From assembly GCA_039933775.1 (NCBI GenBank), contig JBDTNK010000027.1, positions 1 through 29,100 on the forward strand: DNA of 29,100 bases, read 5' to 3'. Under the pieces are notes generated by a model. The model made no database searches. It had not been told where the DNA came from and saw only the letters and a list, made by a program, of their open reading frames with translations. Each line of letters begins with the position of its first letter. Position 1 is the first letter of the stretch. This document shows, in pieces, positions 7,445-15,765 of the stretch. A program made the position numbers and the translations under genes. The DNA comes from JBDTNK01 sp039933775. GTDB lineage: Bacteria > Chloroflexota > Limnocylindria > QHBO01.

Positions 7445-7493
7445 GACTTCGAGCGAGGATGACACCCTGCGCGGCCTGCGGCAACATGGACCC

Positions 7494-8876
7494 ATGAGCC
7501 TCCGCCGCGCTTCGGTGCCGATGTTGGCGGCCCTTGTCGTGGTCGCCACGCTGCCGCTGGTCGCCGTCGAGCCGGCGCGCGCGGCGACGACGACGCTCTT
7601 CGAGCAGCGCTACGACCTGCGCGCGACGCTGGACCACGCCGCCGCTCACCTCGACGTCGTCGAAGAGCTGACGCTGACGAATCGGTCCAGCCAGGTGGTC
7701 GATCACGTCAATCTGTCCGTCATCCCGCGCGCCTTCGGCTACTTCACGATGCTCGGCCTGGTCACGGTGGACGGCGCTCCGGTCGAGATCAGCTGGACCA
7801 CGGGCACGAACCTGCGGGTCCCGCTTCCGAAGCCGCTCCATCGCGACGACGGCACGACCATCGGGCTCTCCTTCGCGCTCGACCTCGGATTGAGCCCGGA
7901 GGCCTTCCGCGCGCGGCTCAGCGCCGAGAACGGCGTCCTGAGCTTCGGCCAGTGGTTCCCGATCCTGTCGCGCGAGCACGACGTCTACGGCATCGGTGAT
8001 CCGCAGATCAGCTTCACGGCGGACGCGATCCGGCTGGACCTGACGACGACGACGCCACTGCCACGCGACGCCGTGGCCTGTGCGGGACTGGAGAGCGCGC
8101 CCGCCGCGACCGGTACGGAATGGACGTGCCAGGTGGAGCAGGTCAGAGACTTTGCCTTCGCCGTCAATCCGGCGTATCAGCTCACGACGCGCAGCGCCGA
8201 TGACGTGCAGATCCGCGTTTACACCCAGACGGCCGGCGGCGAGGGGACGGCGGACCTGGCGCGGCAGGCGCTCATCGGCCTGGAGGCAGCCTATGGCGCC
8301 TACCCATGGTCCGACCTGGTCCTGGCCGAGGCCGGAACGGATAACGGTTTCAGCATCGAGTTCCCGCGGCAGATCCACCTGACGCGCTCGAAGCTGACCG
8401 ATGTCTACGTCGTCTTCCACGAAGTCGCCCACCAGTGGTTCTACGCGCAGCTCGGCAACGACCAGATGGCCGCCCCATGGCTCGACGAGGCGTTCGCCGA
8501 CTTCAGCGCGCGCCAGCTGATGGGCATCGGGACCGATGCCTGCTCGACCCGCGATGTCGACAGCCCGGTCTTCGCCTGGCCCGCCGAGGCGACGAGCGGC
8601 GGCGACTGGACGAGCTGCGACGGCTACTTCCACGCGGTCTTCTACCGCGGCTCCGAGTTCCTCAACGCGGTCCGCGCCACGATGGGCAGCGCCGCCTTCT
8701 TCGACGTGCTGCGCTCGCTGTTCGAGGAGCGGCGATTCGGGATGATCACCACGCGCGAGCTTCTGAAGCAGTTGGCCGACGCGACCGATGCCGACCTGCG
8801 ACCCCTCTTCACGACCTATCTGGCCGCCTGGGACGGACGCACGATCGATGATCTCGTCAAGGAGCCTGATGGCTGA
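7494..8876 (+). CDS. Secreted M1-like zinc metallopeptidase
   Basis: An exported gluzincin of 460 residues. A signal peptide (residues 1-30, MSLRRASVPMLAALVVVATL then EPARA) precedes a beta-rich N-terminal domain. Zinc ligands are HEVAH at 309-313 and Glu332 in WLDEAFADF, giving the HEXXH-18-E spacing of M1 peptidases. The substrate-recognition motif is degenerate: NGFSIEFP at 284-291 stands where GXMEN is usual, so aminopeptidase activity is not certain. Four cysteines (196, 212, 350, 375) could form two disulfides outside the cell. ATG 7494 puts the signal peptide at the N terminus; ATG 7443 in frame would bury it. The stop lies 3 bases from the convergent aceB stop. Confidence 0.85.
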   Translation: MSLRRASVPMLAALVVVATLPLVAVEPARAATTTLFEQRYDLRATLDHAAAHLDVVEELTLTNRSSQVVDHVNLSVIPRAFGYFTMLGLVTVDGAPVEISWTTGTNLRVPLPKPLHRDDGTTIGLSFALDLGLSPEAFRARLSAENGVLSFGQWFPILSREHDVYGIGDPQISFTADAIRLDLTTTTPLPRDAVACAGLESAPAATGTEWTCQVEQVRDFAFAVNPAYQLTTRSADDVQIRVYTQTAGGEGTADLARQALIGLEAAYGAYPWSDLVLAEAGTDNGFSIEFPRQIHLTRSKLTDVYVVFHEVAHQWFYAQLGNDQMAAPWLDEAFADFSARQLMGIGTDACSTRDVDSPVFAWPAEATSGGDWTSCDGYFHAVFYRGSEFLNAVRATMGSAAFFDVLRSLFEERRFGMITTRELLKQLADATDADLRPLFTTYLAAWDGRTIDDLVKEPDG

Positions 8877-8879
8877 CGC

Positions 8880-10460
8880 TCAGTCGAGGAGCCGGTATGC
8901 CTCCAGGGTCAGGAACTCGGCGAAATCATCGGCGAGGACGAGGTCGTCGAGCAGGTCCGCGGCATCGGCCCAGCGGGCGTCGGGTACGGTCGCACGCAAC
9001 GTGCTGAGCTCGGCGTAACGAGCGGCACGGTAGCGCTCGGCGTCCATCGGCTGTCCGTCGTCGAGTGTCACGCCGTTCACCCGCCACTGCCAGAGCTGTG
9101 AGCGGCTGATCTCCGCGGTCGCCGCATCCTCCATCAGGTTGTTGATGGCCGCCGCGCCGTTGCCGGCGAGCCAGGCGGCGAGGTACTGCAGTGCGACGCT
9201 GACATTGGCGCGCACCCCCGCATCGGTCACCCTGCCGCCGTCGATGTGCGTGTCGAGCACCTGGCGCGCGGTGACGTTGACGTCCTCGCGCAGGACCTGC
9301 TTCTGGTTCGGTCGCTCACCCAGTCGCACGTCGAAGATCTCACGCGCCACCGGCACCAGGTCCGGGTGCGCCACCCACGTGCCGTCGAAGCCATCGCCCG
9401 ACTCACGCTCCTTGTCGATCCGCACCTGCTCCAGCGCGTTGGCGGTGACCTCGGGCTCGCGCCGGTTGGGGATGAAGGCGCTCATGCCCCCGATGGCGTG
9501 CGCCCCGCGGCGGTGGCAGGTGCGCACCAGGAGCTGCGTGTAGGCGCGCATGAAGGGCACCGCCATCGTCACCTGGGCCCGGTCGGGCAGCACGTGCTCC
9601 GGCGCATCTCGGAACTTCTTGATCAGGCTGAAGATGTAATCCCAGCGGCCCGCGTTCAGCCCCGCCGCGTGCTCGCGCAGCTCGTACAGGATCTCGTCCA
9701 TCTCGAATGCGGCCAGGATCGTCTCGACCAGCACGGTTGCGCGAATCGAGCCGCGCGCGATGCCGAGCGACTCCTGCGCGGCAATGAAGACATCGTTCCA
9801 GAGCCGTGCCTCGCGATGCGACTCGAGCTTGGGCAGATACAGGTACGGCCCGGAGCCACGCTGCAGCAGCTCGGCGGCGTTGTGGAACAGGAAGAGGCCC
9901 GCGTCGAAAAGCGAGGCGCTGATCGGCTCTCCGTCGACGAGCACGTGCCGCTCCTCGAGGTGCCAGCCGCGCGGCCGGACGACGAGGGTCGCGACCTGGT
10001 CGTTGAGCCGGTAGCTCTTGCCTTCGGGGCTCGTGAAGGCGAGCTCGCGGCGTACGGCATCGCGCAATGCCTGCTGCCCGATGATCACGTTGGCCCAGGT
10101 CGGGCTCAGCGCATCCTCCAGGTCGGCCATGAAGACCGATGCCCCCGAGTTCAGCGCGTTGATCATCATCTTTGGCTCGGCTGGCCCGGTGATCTCCACC
10201 CGACGATTTTCGAGATCGGCGGGTGCAACTGCCACGCTCCAGCTGCCGTCAGCGCGGATCGCGGCGGTCTCGGGCAGGAAGTCGGGCATCGCACCGCCGC
10301 TGATCGCCGCCTGGCGATCTGACCTTGCCTGGAGGCAGGCCATGCGCATCGGGTTGAAGGACCGATGCAGCCGCGCGACGAAGGCCAGCGCTGCGGGCGT
10401 CAGGATGCCGTCCGCTGCCACGGGATCAGTGACCTGGACTCCGAGGGCCGCATCGGTCAT
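8880..10460 (-). CDS. aceB: Malate synthase A
   Basis: It condenses glyoxylate with acetyl-CoA to malate in the cytoplasm. The 526 residues match isoform A. Clear motifs are PAEPKMMINALNSGA and FMADLEDALSP in the first half, then AAGLNAGRWDYIFSLIKKF (the family signature, with Ala for the usual Cys after Asn), and MEDAATAEISRSQLWQW, which holds the catalytic Asp. No isocitrate lyase is in the window. In this setting its glyoxylate may come from allantoin breakdown instead of the glyoxylate shunt. It has its own probable promoter (TATCCT 6 bases before the ATG), although it follows the VOC gene on the same strand by 33 bases. Confidence 0.96.
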   Translation of the reverse strand: MTDAALGVQVTDPVAADGILTPAALAFVARLHRSFNPMRMACLQARSDRQAAISGGAMPDFLPETAAIRADGSWSVAVAPADLENRRVEITGPAEPKMMINALNSGASVFMADLEDALSPTWANVIIGQQALRDAVRRELAFTSPEGKSYRLNDQVATLVVRPRGWHLEERHVLVDGEPISASLFDAGLFLFHNAAELLQRGSGPYLYLPKLESHREARLWNDVFIAAQESLGIARGSIRATVLVETILAAFEMDEILYELREHAAGLNAGRWDYIFSLIKKFRDAPEHVLPDRAQVTMAVPFMRAYTQLLVRTCHRRGAHAIGGMSAFIPNRREPEVTANALEQVRIDKERESGDGFDGTWVAHPDLVPVAREIFDVRLGERPNQKQVLREDVNVTARQVLDTHIDGGRVTDAGVRANVSVALQYLAAWLAGNGAAAINNLMEDAATAEISRSQLWQWRVNGVTLDDGQPMDAERYRAARYAELSTLRATVPDARWADAADLLDDLVLADDFAEFLTLEAYRLLD

Positions 10461-10466
10461 GACTTG

Positions 10467-10472
10467 AGGATA
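10467..10472 (-). promoter_or_regulatory. -10 element, probably leaderless, of aceB
   Basis: On the minus strand TATCCT stands 6 bases before the aceB ATG (10460), with no Shine-Dalgarno sequence between them. It lies in the 33-base gap after the VOC gene, so aceB can be expressed independently of the upstream operon. Confidence 0.55.
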
Positions 10473-10493
10473 CTCACCGCTCGGCTGCCGCGA

Positions 10494-10880
10494 TCATGCT
10501 TCCTCGCCGCCGGACTGGATTACCGACACGATGTTGCCGGCGGGGTCCTTGAACCAGGCGATCGGTGGTCCCCATCCGCGCGCGATGCCACGCTCGTCCT
10601 GGCCGGACTCGGCACCGTAGCGCTCAAAGCTGATCCCGCTGGCGAGCAGGTCGTCGACTGACACTTCGATGTCTTCGACCTCGAAGTTCAGCGCCGTGTA
10701 CGTCGCCGGTGCATGGTCCGGCTTGGGATAGATGAGCACCGTCTGGCCGCCGCCGAGCTTGAGCGTCAGCATGCCATTGGCCTCCTCGACGTCCACGCCC
10801 AGGATTTCGCCGTAGAAGCGTTTGGCGGCCTCGATGTCGTTCGAGGAGAAGCCGCTGAAGGCGCGATTGTGGCGCAGCAT
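10494..10880 (-). CDS. VOC (glyoxalase/bleomycin-resistance fold) protein
   Basis: A single vicinal-oxygen-chelate domain of 128 residues. The first half has NDIEAAKRFYGEILGV, a beta strand and LNFEVEDIE; the second half has GWGPPIAWFKDPAGNIVSVIQ. The usual metal ligands are hard to find: the second-module strand has Asn where His is common, and the last strand ends in VIQ rather than with a Glu. It may therefore bind a ligand without catalysis. AGGAG lies seven bases before ATG 10880. It follows the DinB-like gene by 72 bases containing a small hairpin. Its substrate cannot be told from the sequence. Confidence 0.85.
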   Translation of the reverse strand: MLRHNRAFSGFSSNDIEAAKRFYGEILGVDVEEANGMLTLKLGGGQTVLIYPKPDHAPATYTALNFEVEDIEVSVDDLLASGISFERYGAESGQDERGIARGWGPPIAWFKDPAGNIVSVIQSGGEEA

Positions 10881-10913
10881 GGAAATTCTCCTGTGTCGTC
10901 GATGGTTGGACGG

Positions 10914-10928
10914 CCGCGATGCTCGCGG
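10914..10928 (-). terminator. Small hairpin after the xanthine dehydrogenase operon
   Basis: CCGCGA and TCGCGG form a perfect 6-bp stem with a 3-base loop, in the 72-base gap between the DinB-like gene and the VOC gene. There is no T tract after it, so it could be a weak terminator, an RNA-processing or stabilising element, or chance in GC-rich DNA. Confidence 0.3.
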
Positions 10929-10952
10929 TTCATCGGTCAGCTCGGACGCTGG

Positions 10953-11423
10953 TCACCCCATCCAGTCCAGCCAGGCCTCGGGCAGCGGCTTGCCGAGGGT
11001 GCGAAGGTAGACCCCGGCCTTGGCGTAGAAGATGAGCAGCGCCTCGCGGTACAGGTGGAGCTCCTTCTCGAGGCTGGCCCAGCCCCCGCCGCGCACGCGA
11101 CGGTCGGCGATCTGGTCCGCGGTGAGTGCGGAGAGCGCCGCGCCCAACTGCCGGTCGAGCTCGCCATACCACGCCTCGAGTGCCGCGAGATCTATCGTGA
11201 CGGCCGCGTTCGGGTGCCGGTAGCCCCACTCGTGCTCGAACCTCGTGAACGAGGCGACGTAGCCATGCTCGGTCTCGCCCATCTCGCGGCACAGCTCGCC
11301 GAGCGTCACGTTGCCCGGCAGCGAGAATCGCAGATCCTCGTCGGTGAGCATCGAGAGGAGCAACGGGCGGAAGTCCTGCGTGTCCTTGAGCAGCTCGCCG
11401 CACTCGGCCACAAGGCTGTTCAT
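10953..11423 (-). CDS. DinB-like protein
   Basis: A four-helix DinB/YfiT-type protein of 156 residues. It shows TLGELCREMGETEHGYVASF (His53) and a C-terminal helix with ELHLYREALLIFYAK (His123), followed by a short TLGKPLPEAWLDWMG tail. Superfamily members bind a metal with three histidines, and some are thiol-dependent transferases. Here only His53 and His123 are clearly in place; where a third is common the residue is Glu or Ala, so metal binding is uncertain. The ATG overlaps the stop of the YdeI-like gene (ATGA). It is the last gene of the xanthine dehydrogenase operon. Confidence 0.7.
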   Translation of the reverse strand: MNSLVAECGELLKDTQDFRPLLLSMLTDEDLRFSLPGNVTLGELCREMGETEHGYVASFTRFEHEWGYRHPNAAVTIDLAALEAWYGELDRQLGAALSALTADQIADRRVRGGGWASLEKELHLYREALLIFYAKAGVYLRTLGKPLPEAWLDWMG

Positions 11424-12010
11424 GAAGCGATAAACGGCTTAACGCGGCGCCCGCCTGCCGAGTCGGCGATGAGCGTGGCCAGCCGCCGCTCGCGCGTCTC
11501 CTCGCGCTTGGCGGAGATGACCCAGTGCGTCGCAGTGCGCCGGTACGAGGGGGTTTCGCCCACCCACTGGCGCCACGCCGCGGGATCCGCCCTCAGGCGC
11601 GCCTCCCATTCGGGCGGAAACGCGGCGGGCGGCTGCTCGTACGAGTAGCTCGCGTCCTTGCGCCGGTCGCGCTCCTCGAATGCCCGCAGCCCGGCGGGAT
11701 GCATGCGCCCCGCGGCGGTCAGCCCGGCGATCTTGGCGATGTTGATCGCGCTCCAATTCGAGGTCTTCCGACGCGGAGTGAAGCGCTGGCCCGTCACCTC
11801 GTCGTCGATGCGGCGCGCCTTGCCGTCGATCCAGCCGAAGCAGAGCGCCTCCTCGACCGCCTCGGCGTAGGTCATCGCCGCCTTCGGCACACCCTTCTTG
11901 TAGTAGCCGATCCAGAGCTCATCGGCGCGGTCGTGATTCGCCTCGAGCCACGCGCGAAAGGCCGCGGCGTCGAGAAAGATGGTGACCCGCGGGAGGGGCG
12001 CGTCGCTCAC
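11420..12010 (-). CDS. YdeI/OmpD-associated family protein
   Basis: A 196-residue protein of the YdeI/OmpD-associated (bacteriocin-protection) family. Diagnostic stretches are ELWIGYYKKG, YAEAVEEALCFGWIDGKARRID, RFTPRRKTSNWSAIN, and a C-terminal segment with RQWVGETPSYRRTATHWVISAKREETRERRL. Its biochemical role is not established. The start is GTG 12010, preceded by GAAGG six bases upstream and overlapping the stop of the FAD subunit (GTGA). The last base overlaps of its TGA with the DinB-like ATG continue the coupled chain. Nothing in the sequence ties it functionally to the molybdenum enzyme. Confidence 0.85.
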   Translation of the reverse strand: MSDAPLPRVTIFLDAAAFRAWLEANHDRADELWIGYYKKGVPKAAMTYAEAVEEALCFGWIDGKARRIDDEVTGQRFTPRRKTSNWSAINIAKIAGLTAAGRMHPAGLRAFEERDRRKDASYSYEQPPAAFPPEWEARLRADPAAWRQWVGETPSYRRTATHWVISAKREETRERRLATLIADSAGGRRVKPFIAS

Positions 12011-12867
12011 CAGCCGCCTTCGGTACGGATCAGCCGATGCAGCACCCGCGTGGCCACCGCGCGGCGATAGTCGGCGGTCGAGCGCACGTCGTCGATGGGA
12101 TGGATCTCCGCACCCAGCGCCGCGCTCGCGCGGTCGGCGACATCCGCCGAGGCATCCATCCCCTCGAGCGCAGCTTCGGTCGCCGGGGCACGCACCGGGG
12201 TGGCAGCCACCGAGCCGATCGCGACCCGAACGTCGCGCCAGGTGCCGGCGTCTGCGCGCCAGGCGAGCGCCATCACGACCTTGCTGATGGCCTGCGCGCG
12301 CCGCGTGCCGACCTTGCGGAAGCGGACGGCGCGGCCACCGGGCAGCGGAATCCGCACCCGCAGCACGAGCTCATCCTCCGCGCGCGCGGTGCGACGGTAC
12401 GCGGTGAAGAAATCGGAAGCAGCGACGGTACGTTCGCCACGGGGCCCACCCAGCACGATCTCAGCGTCGGTGGCCAGCAGCAGCGGGAGGGTGTCGCCTG
12501 CCGGCGAGGCATTCGCGATGTTGCCGCCGATCGTGCCGCGGTTCTGGATCTGCGCCGCGCCGATCGTGGCCGCCGCCTCCGCCAGCGCGGGCAGCACCGC
12601 GGCGACGAGCCTCGAGGCGCGCAGGTCGCTGTACGTCGTCAGCGCGCCAAGCAGCATGGCGCCACCCTCGCGCTCGATGCCACGCAGGTCGTCGAGGCGC
12701 CACAGGTCCAGGACACGATCCGGCGGCTCGCCGAGCTCCCCGGTGATCTGGACCAGGAGGTCGGTCCCGCCGGCCATCGGGCGCCACGGCGCGCCATCGG
12801 CCAGGAGTGCATACGCCTCGTCGAGCGAGGTGGGGGAGGAGACGGCGGGCTCGGCGACCGGTGGCAT
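12007..12867 (-). CDS. xdhB: Xanthine dehydrogenase-type FAD subunit
   Basis: The medium subunit of a molybdenum hydroxylase, carrying electrons from the 2Fe-2S subunit to FAD and then to NAD or another acceptor. It has 286 residues, as for CoxM/XdhB types. FAD-binding motifs are MAGGTDLLV at 31-39 and NRGTIGGNIANASPAGD at 109-125. The C-terminal CO-dehydrogenase flavoprotein domain has FRKVGTRRAQAISKV. No extra 4Fe-4S cysteines are seen. ATG 12867 lies 4 bases after the stop of the iron-sulfur subunit gene; longer frames run into that gene and are not family-like. The gene order is Mo, Fe-S, FAD, then YdeI-like. Confidence 0.93.
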   Translation of the reverse strand: MPPVAEPAVSSPTSLDEAYALLADGAPWRPMAGGTDLLVQITGELGEPPDRVLDLWRLDDLRGIEREGGAMLLGALTTYSDLRASRLVAAVLPALAEAAATIGAAQIQNRGTIGGNIANASPAGDTLPLLLATDAEIVLGGPRGERTVAASDFFTAYRRTARAEDELVLRVRIPLPGGRAVRFRKVGTRRAQAISKVVMALAWRADAGTWRDVRVAIGSVAATPVRAPATEAALEGMDASADVADRASAALGAEIHPIDDVRSTADYRRAVATRVLHRLIRTEGGW

Positions 12868-12871
12868 CGGT

Positions 12872-13342
12872 CTAGGCTGCCGGGCGCCGGCGTTCGGCGG
12901 CCAGCGCGATGGCCTCGATGATCTTGGTGTAGCCGGTGCAGCGACACAGGTTGCCGGCGATCGCCTCACGGATGTTGTCGTCGCTCGGCGCGGCGCCGGA
13001 GGCCAGGAACGCCTCAGCGGCCAGCAGCATGCCCGGCGTACAGATCCCGCACTGCGCGCCGCCGGTCTCGAGGAAGGCGGTCTGCAGATCGTTCATCTCG
13101 CCGTCATCGGCCAGTCCCTCGACCGTCAGGACAGTGGCACCGTCGACCTGGCACACCGGCACGAGGCAGGCGTCCACGACAGCGCCATCGACGAGCACCG
13201 AGCAGGCGCCGCACTCGCCCTCGCCGCAGCCTTCCTTGGTGCCCGTCAGCGCCAGGTCCTCCCGCAGCACGTCGATGAGGCGGCGCATGCCGGGCACATC
13301 GACCTCGGCGGCGGCGCCGTTGACGGTGAGGCTGAAGCTCAT
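12872..13342 (-). CDS. xdhC: Xanthine dehydrogenase-type 2Fe-2S subunit
   Basis: The small subunit of the molybdenum hydroxylase, carrying two [2Fe-2S] clusters. The 156 residues contain the plant-ferredoxin-type site Cys39, Cys44, Cys47, Cys59 (CGEGECGAC then DACL) and the helical site Cys98, Cys101, Cys133, Cys135 (QCGICTPG and NLCRCTGYT). All eight ligands are present. The ATG overlaps the stop of the large subunit gene (ATGA), so synthesis of the two is probably coupled. The symbol follows the E. coli convention, where XdhC is the iron-sulfur subunit; it is not the Bacillus/Rhodobacter XdhC maturation factor, which I do not see in this window. Confidence 0.95.
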   Translation of the reverse strand: MSFSLTVNGAAAEVDVPGMRRLIDVLREDLALTGTKEGCGEGECGACSVLVDGAVVDACLVPVCQVDGATVLTVEGLADDGEMNDLQTAFLETGGAQCGICTPGMLLAAEAFLASGAAPSDDNIREAIAGNLCRCTGYTKIIEAIALAAERRRPAA

Positions 13343-15753
13343 TCGCGACGCTCCCAGTCGCCGCCGTCATCCTGCGGTGCCCGCAACGGCTGTGGATCGG
13401 TGCGTGCGTCGGGAGCCGGATCGACCCCGGCCGCTGGCTCGGCAAGGTTGGCTCGATCCGATTCGGGGGCGAGTGCGATGCTGACACCGGGCGCGCCCGG
13501 CATGGGGCCGTTGGTCAGCGCCGCCAGCACGCGCTCGGAGGTGGCGGGCAGGTCGTGGATCCAGACCCCGATCGCGTCGTGGATGGCGGCGATCACCGCC
13601 GGCGCGGCGACGTCCATGGGCAGCTCACCGATGCCCTTCGCGCCGTGCGGCGAGCCGGAGTACGGCGCCTCGACCAGGATCGAGGTGATGCGCGGCGCAT
13701 CCAGCGCGGTGGGGATGATGTAGGTCGCCAGGCGATCATTGAGATAGCGCCCGTCGACGAGCTTGATCTCCTCGATCGTGGCGTACCCGACCGCCTGCAA
13801 CGAGCCGCCCTCCACCTGGCCCTCGGCCAGGACCGGGTGGATCGCGCGGCCCACGTCATCGGCGCTGACCACGTCGCGCACGGTGACCTCGCCGGTGTCC
13901 AGGTCGACCTCGACTTCAGCGGTGGCGGCGGCCCAGCCGAAGCACGGGTAGGCATCGCCGGTGTAGGTCTCGTCATCAAAATTGATGTTCGGGTACGGCA
14001 CGAACTGCTCGTCAACGCGCATCGGCCCGGCGAACTCGTACGCATCGGCGAATGGGCGCCCCGTACGCTCCTCGACCTGTGCGCGCAGGCGTCGCGCGGC
14101 GCCGATCAGCAGCCGGCCGACGACCATGGCGGTGCGACTGGCCACGGTCGGCCCCGAGTCGGGCACGATCGAGGTGTCCTGCGGCGCGATCTCGACCGCC
14201 TCGTATGGCACGCCCAGCTCCGCCGCGACCATCTGCGGGAAGATCGTCTTCGTCCCCTGGCCCATCTCGGTGCTGGCGGTCAGCACCCGGATCCGGCCGT
14301 CATCGGTCAGCTCGATTGATGCGACGCTCGCCAGCTGGACTTCGCCCGAGCCGGTGAAGCCGGCGCCGTGCCAGGCCATGGCCAGGCCGATGCCTCGCGC
14401 CGTGCGCGCGTCGGGTCGCCGCGTGGCGCGCTCGTGGGCCGTACGTTCGCGTCGCTCCGCATAGCCCGATGCGCTCGCCGCGCGATCCAGGACCTCGAGC
14501 GCGGCGACGCTCTCGCGCAGCTCCTGCCCGGTCGGCGTGACGTCGCCCTCGACGTACGCCCAGCGCCGACGCAGCTCGAGCGGATCGATGCCCAGCTGCT
14601 CGGCGATGCGATTGACCTGCATCTCGGCCGCGAATTCGGTCTGCGGAGCGCCGAAGCCCCTGAAGGCGCCGTTCGGCGGCGTATTGGTCGCCATTGCCCG
14701 GCCGCGCACCCGAACCTGGTCGCAGCGATACGGTCCGGCGGCGTGCAGGATCCCGCGGCTGAGCACGACCGGGGTCAGCGTGCAGTACGCGCCGCCGTCC
14801 ATGATGACCTCGATGTCCTGCGCCACCAGCGTCCCGTCGCGGTTCACCCCGGTGCGGTGCCGAATCAGCGCTGGATGGCGCTTCGTAGTCGCCGCCAGGT
14901 CCTCGTGACGGTCGTAGATCATGCGCACCGGACGGCCCGCCTTCAACGCCAGCAGGGCGGCGTGCAGCGCGATGACCGACGGGAACTCCTCTTTGCCGCC
15001 AAAGCCGCCACCGGTCTCGGCCTGCACCACGATCGCCTGCCGATCGTCCAGATTGAGCGCACGCTTCATCGCCTTGTGGATGTAGTACGGGCACTGGCAC
15101 GAGCCGGTGACCGTCACTCCGCCATCCTCGCGGGGCGTGGCGATGAACGCGTTGTTCTCGATGTAGAGCTGTTCCTGGTGCCCGACGCGATACGTGCCCT
15201 CGACCACCAGATCGGCCGATGCCAGCGCGTCGGAGACGTCATCGCGGCCGATCGCGAAGTGCGCGAACTCCTGCGTCGCCTCGAGCGGATCGAAGACCGC
15301 GGGCAGACGCTCGGTGCGAAGACTGACGTGGTGCCGCGCGGCGATGAGCGTCGAGCGATCCGCGGCCGCCAGCAGCGCGACCGGCTCGGCCTGGTGCCGG
15401 ATCTCGCCGCCGATCGGCACGAGCACCGGCTGGTCGTCGCTGATCAGGCTGACGATGTTCGGCCCCGGGATGTCGTCCGCGGTCACCAGGGTGATGCTCG
15501 ACCAGTCGAAGGCTGGGTCGAGCTCGATGCCGAGCAGCCGCGCATGCGGCTCGGTGGAGCGCAGCGTGGCGCCGTACCAGGCGCCGGGGACCACGATGTC
15601 ATCGGTATACAGCGCCGTGCCGGTCAGCTTGGCTGGTCCCTCGCGCCGCAGTGGATAGGCGCGCGCCGCGCCGCGTGTGCTGCCGCCTGGCGGCACGATG
15701 ACGGCCGCTTCAGTCGAGGTGGGCGCAATGGCGGCCGTGCCTGGCGAGTCCAT
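13339..15753 (-). CDS. xdhA: Xanthine dehydrogenase-type molybdenum-binding subunit
   Basis: The catalytic large subunit, 804 residues, binding molybdopterin-cytosine-dinucleotide-type cofactor. It has GGGFGGKEE at 248-256, AFRGFGAPQ at 363-371, TEMGQGTKT near 495 and GAKGIGE ending in the active-site Glu710. Arg333 lies 32 residues before the FRGFG Arg365, which is the spacing of substrate-binding Arg880 to Arg912 in bovine xanthine oxidase as I recall it. That favours a purine substrate over CO or aldehydes. CO dehydrogenase's active-site Cys loop is not seen. The last 50 residues form an Asp/Pro-rich, probably disordered tail. Start ATG 15753 is supported by TAGGAT 6 bases upstream, suggesting a leaderless mRNA. 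Confidence 0.9.
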   Translation of the reverse strand: MDSPGTAAIAPTSTEAAVIVPPGGSTRGAARAYPLRREGPAKLTGTALYTDDIVVPGAWYGATLRSTEPHARLLGIELDPAFDWSSITLVTADDIPGPNIVSLISDDQPVLVPIGGEIRHQAEPVALLAAADRSTLIAARHHVSLRTERLPAVFDPLEATQEFAHFAIGRDDVSDALASADLVVEGTYRVGHQEQLYIENNAFIATPREDGGVTVTGSCQCPYYIHKAMKRALNLDDRQAIVVQAETGGGFGGKEEFPSVIALHAALLALKAGRPVRMIYDRHEDLAATTKRHPALIRHRTGVNRDGTLVAQDIEVIMDGGAYCTLTPVVLSRGILHAAGPYRCDQVRVRGRAMATNTPPNGAFRGFGAPQTEFAAEMQVNRIAEQLGIDPLELRRRWAYVEGDVTPTGQELRESVAALEVLDRAASASGYAERRERTAHERATRRPDARTARGIGLAMAWHGAGFTGSGEVQLASVASIELTDDGRIRVLTASTEMGQGTKTIFPQMVAAELGVPYEAVEIAPQDTSIVPDSGPTVASRTAMVVGRLLIGAARRLRAQVEERTGRPFADAYEFAGPMRVDEQFVPYPNINFDDETYTGDAYPCFGWAAATAEVEVDLDTGEVTVRDVVSADDVGRAIHPVLAEGQVEGGSLQAVGYATIEEIKLVDGRYLNDRLATYIIPTALDAPRITSILVEAPYSGSPHGAKGIGELPMDVAAPAVIAAIHDAIGVWIHDLPATSERVLAALTNGPMPGAPGVSIALAPESDRANLAEPAAGVDPAPDARTDPQPLRAPQDDGGDWERRE

Positions 15754-15759
15754 CGCGCA

Positions 15760-15765
15760 ATCCTA
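15760..15765 (-). promoter_or_regulatory. -10 element, probably leaderless, of the xanthine dehydrogenase operon
   Basis: Minus-strand TAGGAT stands 6 bases before the large-subunit ATG with no Shine-Dalgarno sequence. It touches a perfect 16-base palindrome on its upstream side, so that palindrome would cover the promoter spacer. Confidence 0.55.

Noticed and set aside
7437..7493. Longer N terminus for the M1-like peptidase from GTG 7437 or ATG 7443
   Set aside because: It would bury the signal peptide behind 17-19 polar residues and overlap the start of the divergent C39-like gene; ATG 7494 gives a standard signal peptide.
6972..8633. Open minus-strand frame of about 550 codons opposite the M1-like peptidase
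   Set aside because: Runs across the C39-like gene in another frame and opposite the peptidase; no recognisable domain.
12007..15753. Aerobic CO dehydrogenase (coxLMS) instead of xanthine dehydrogenase
   Set aside because: The characteristic active-site Cys loop of CoxL is not seen, and the purine-binding Arg position and neighbouring uricolysis genes favour a purine hydroxylase. A different aldehyde or N-heterocycle substrate remains possible.
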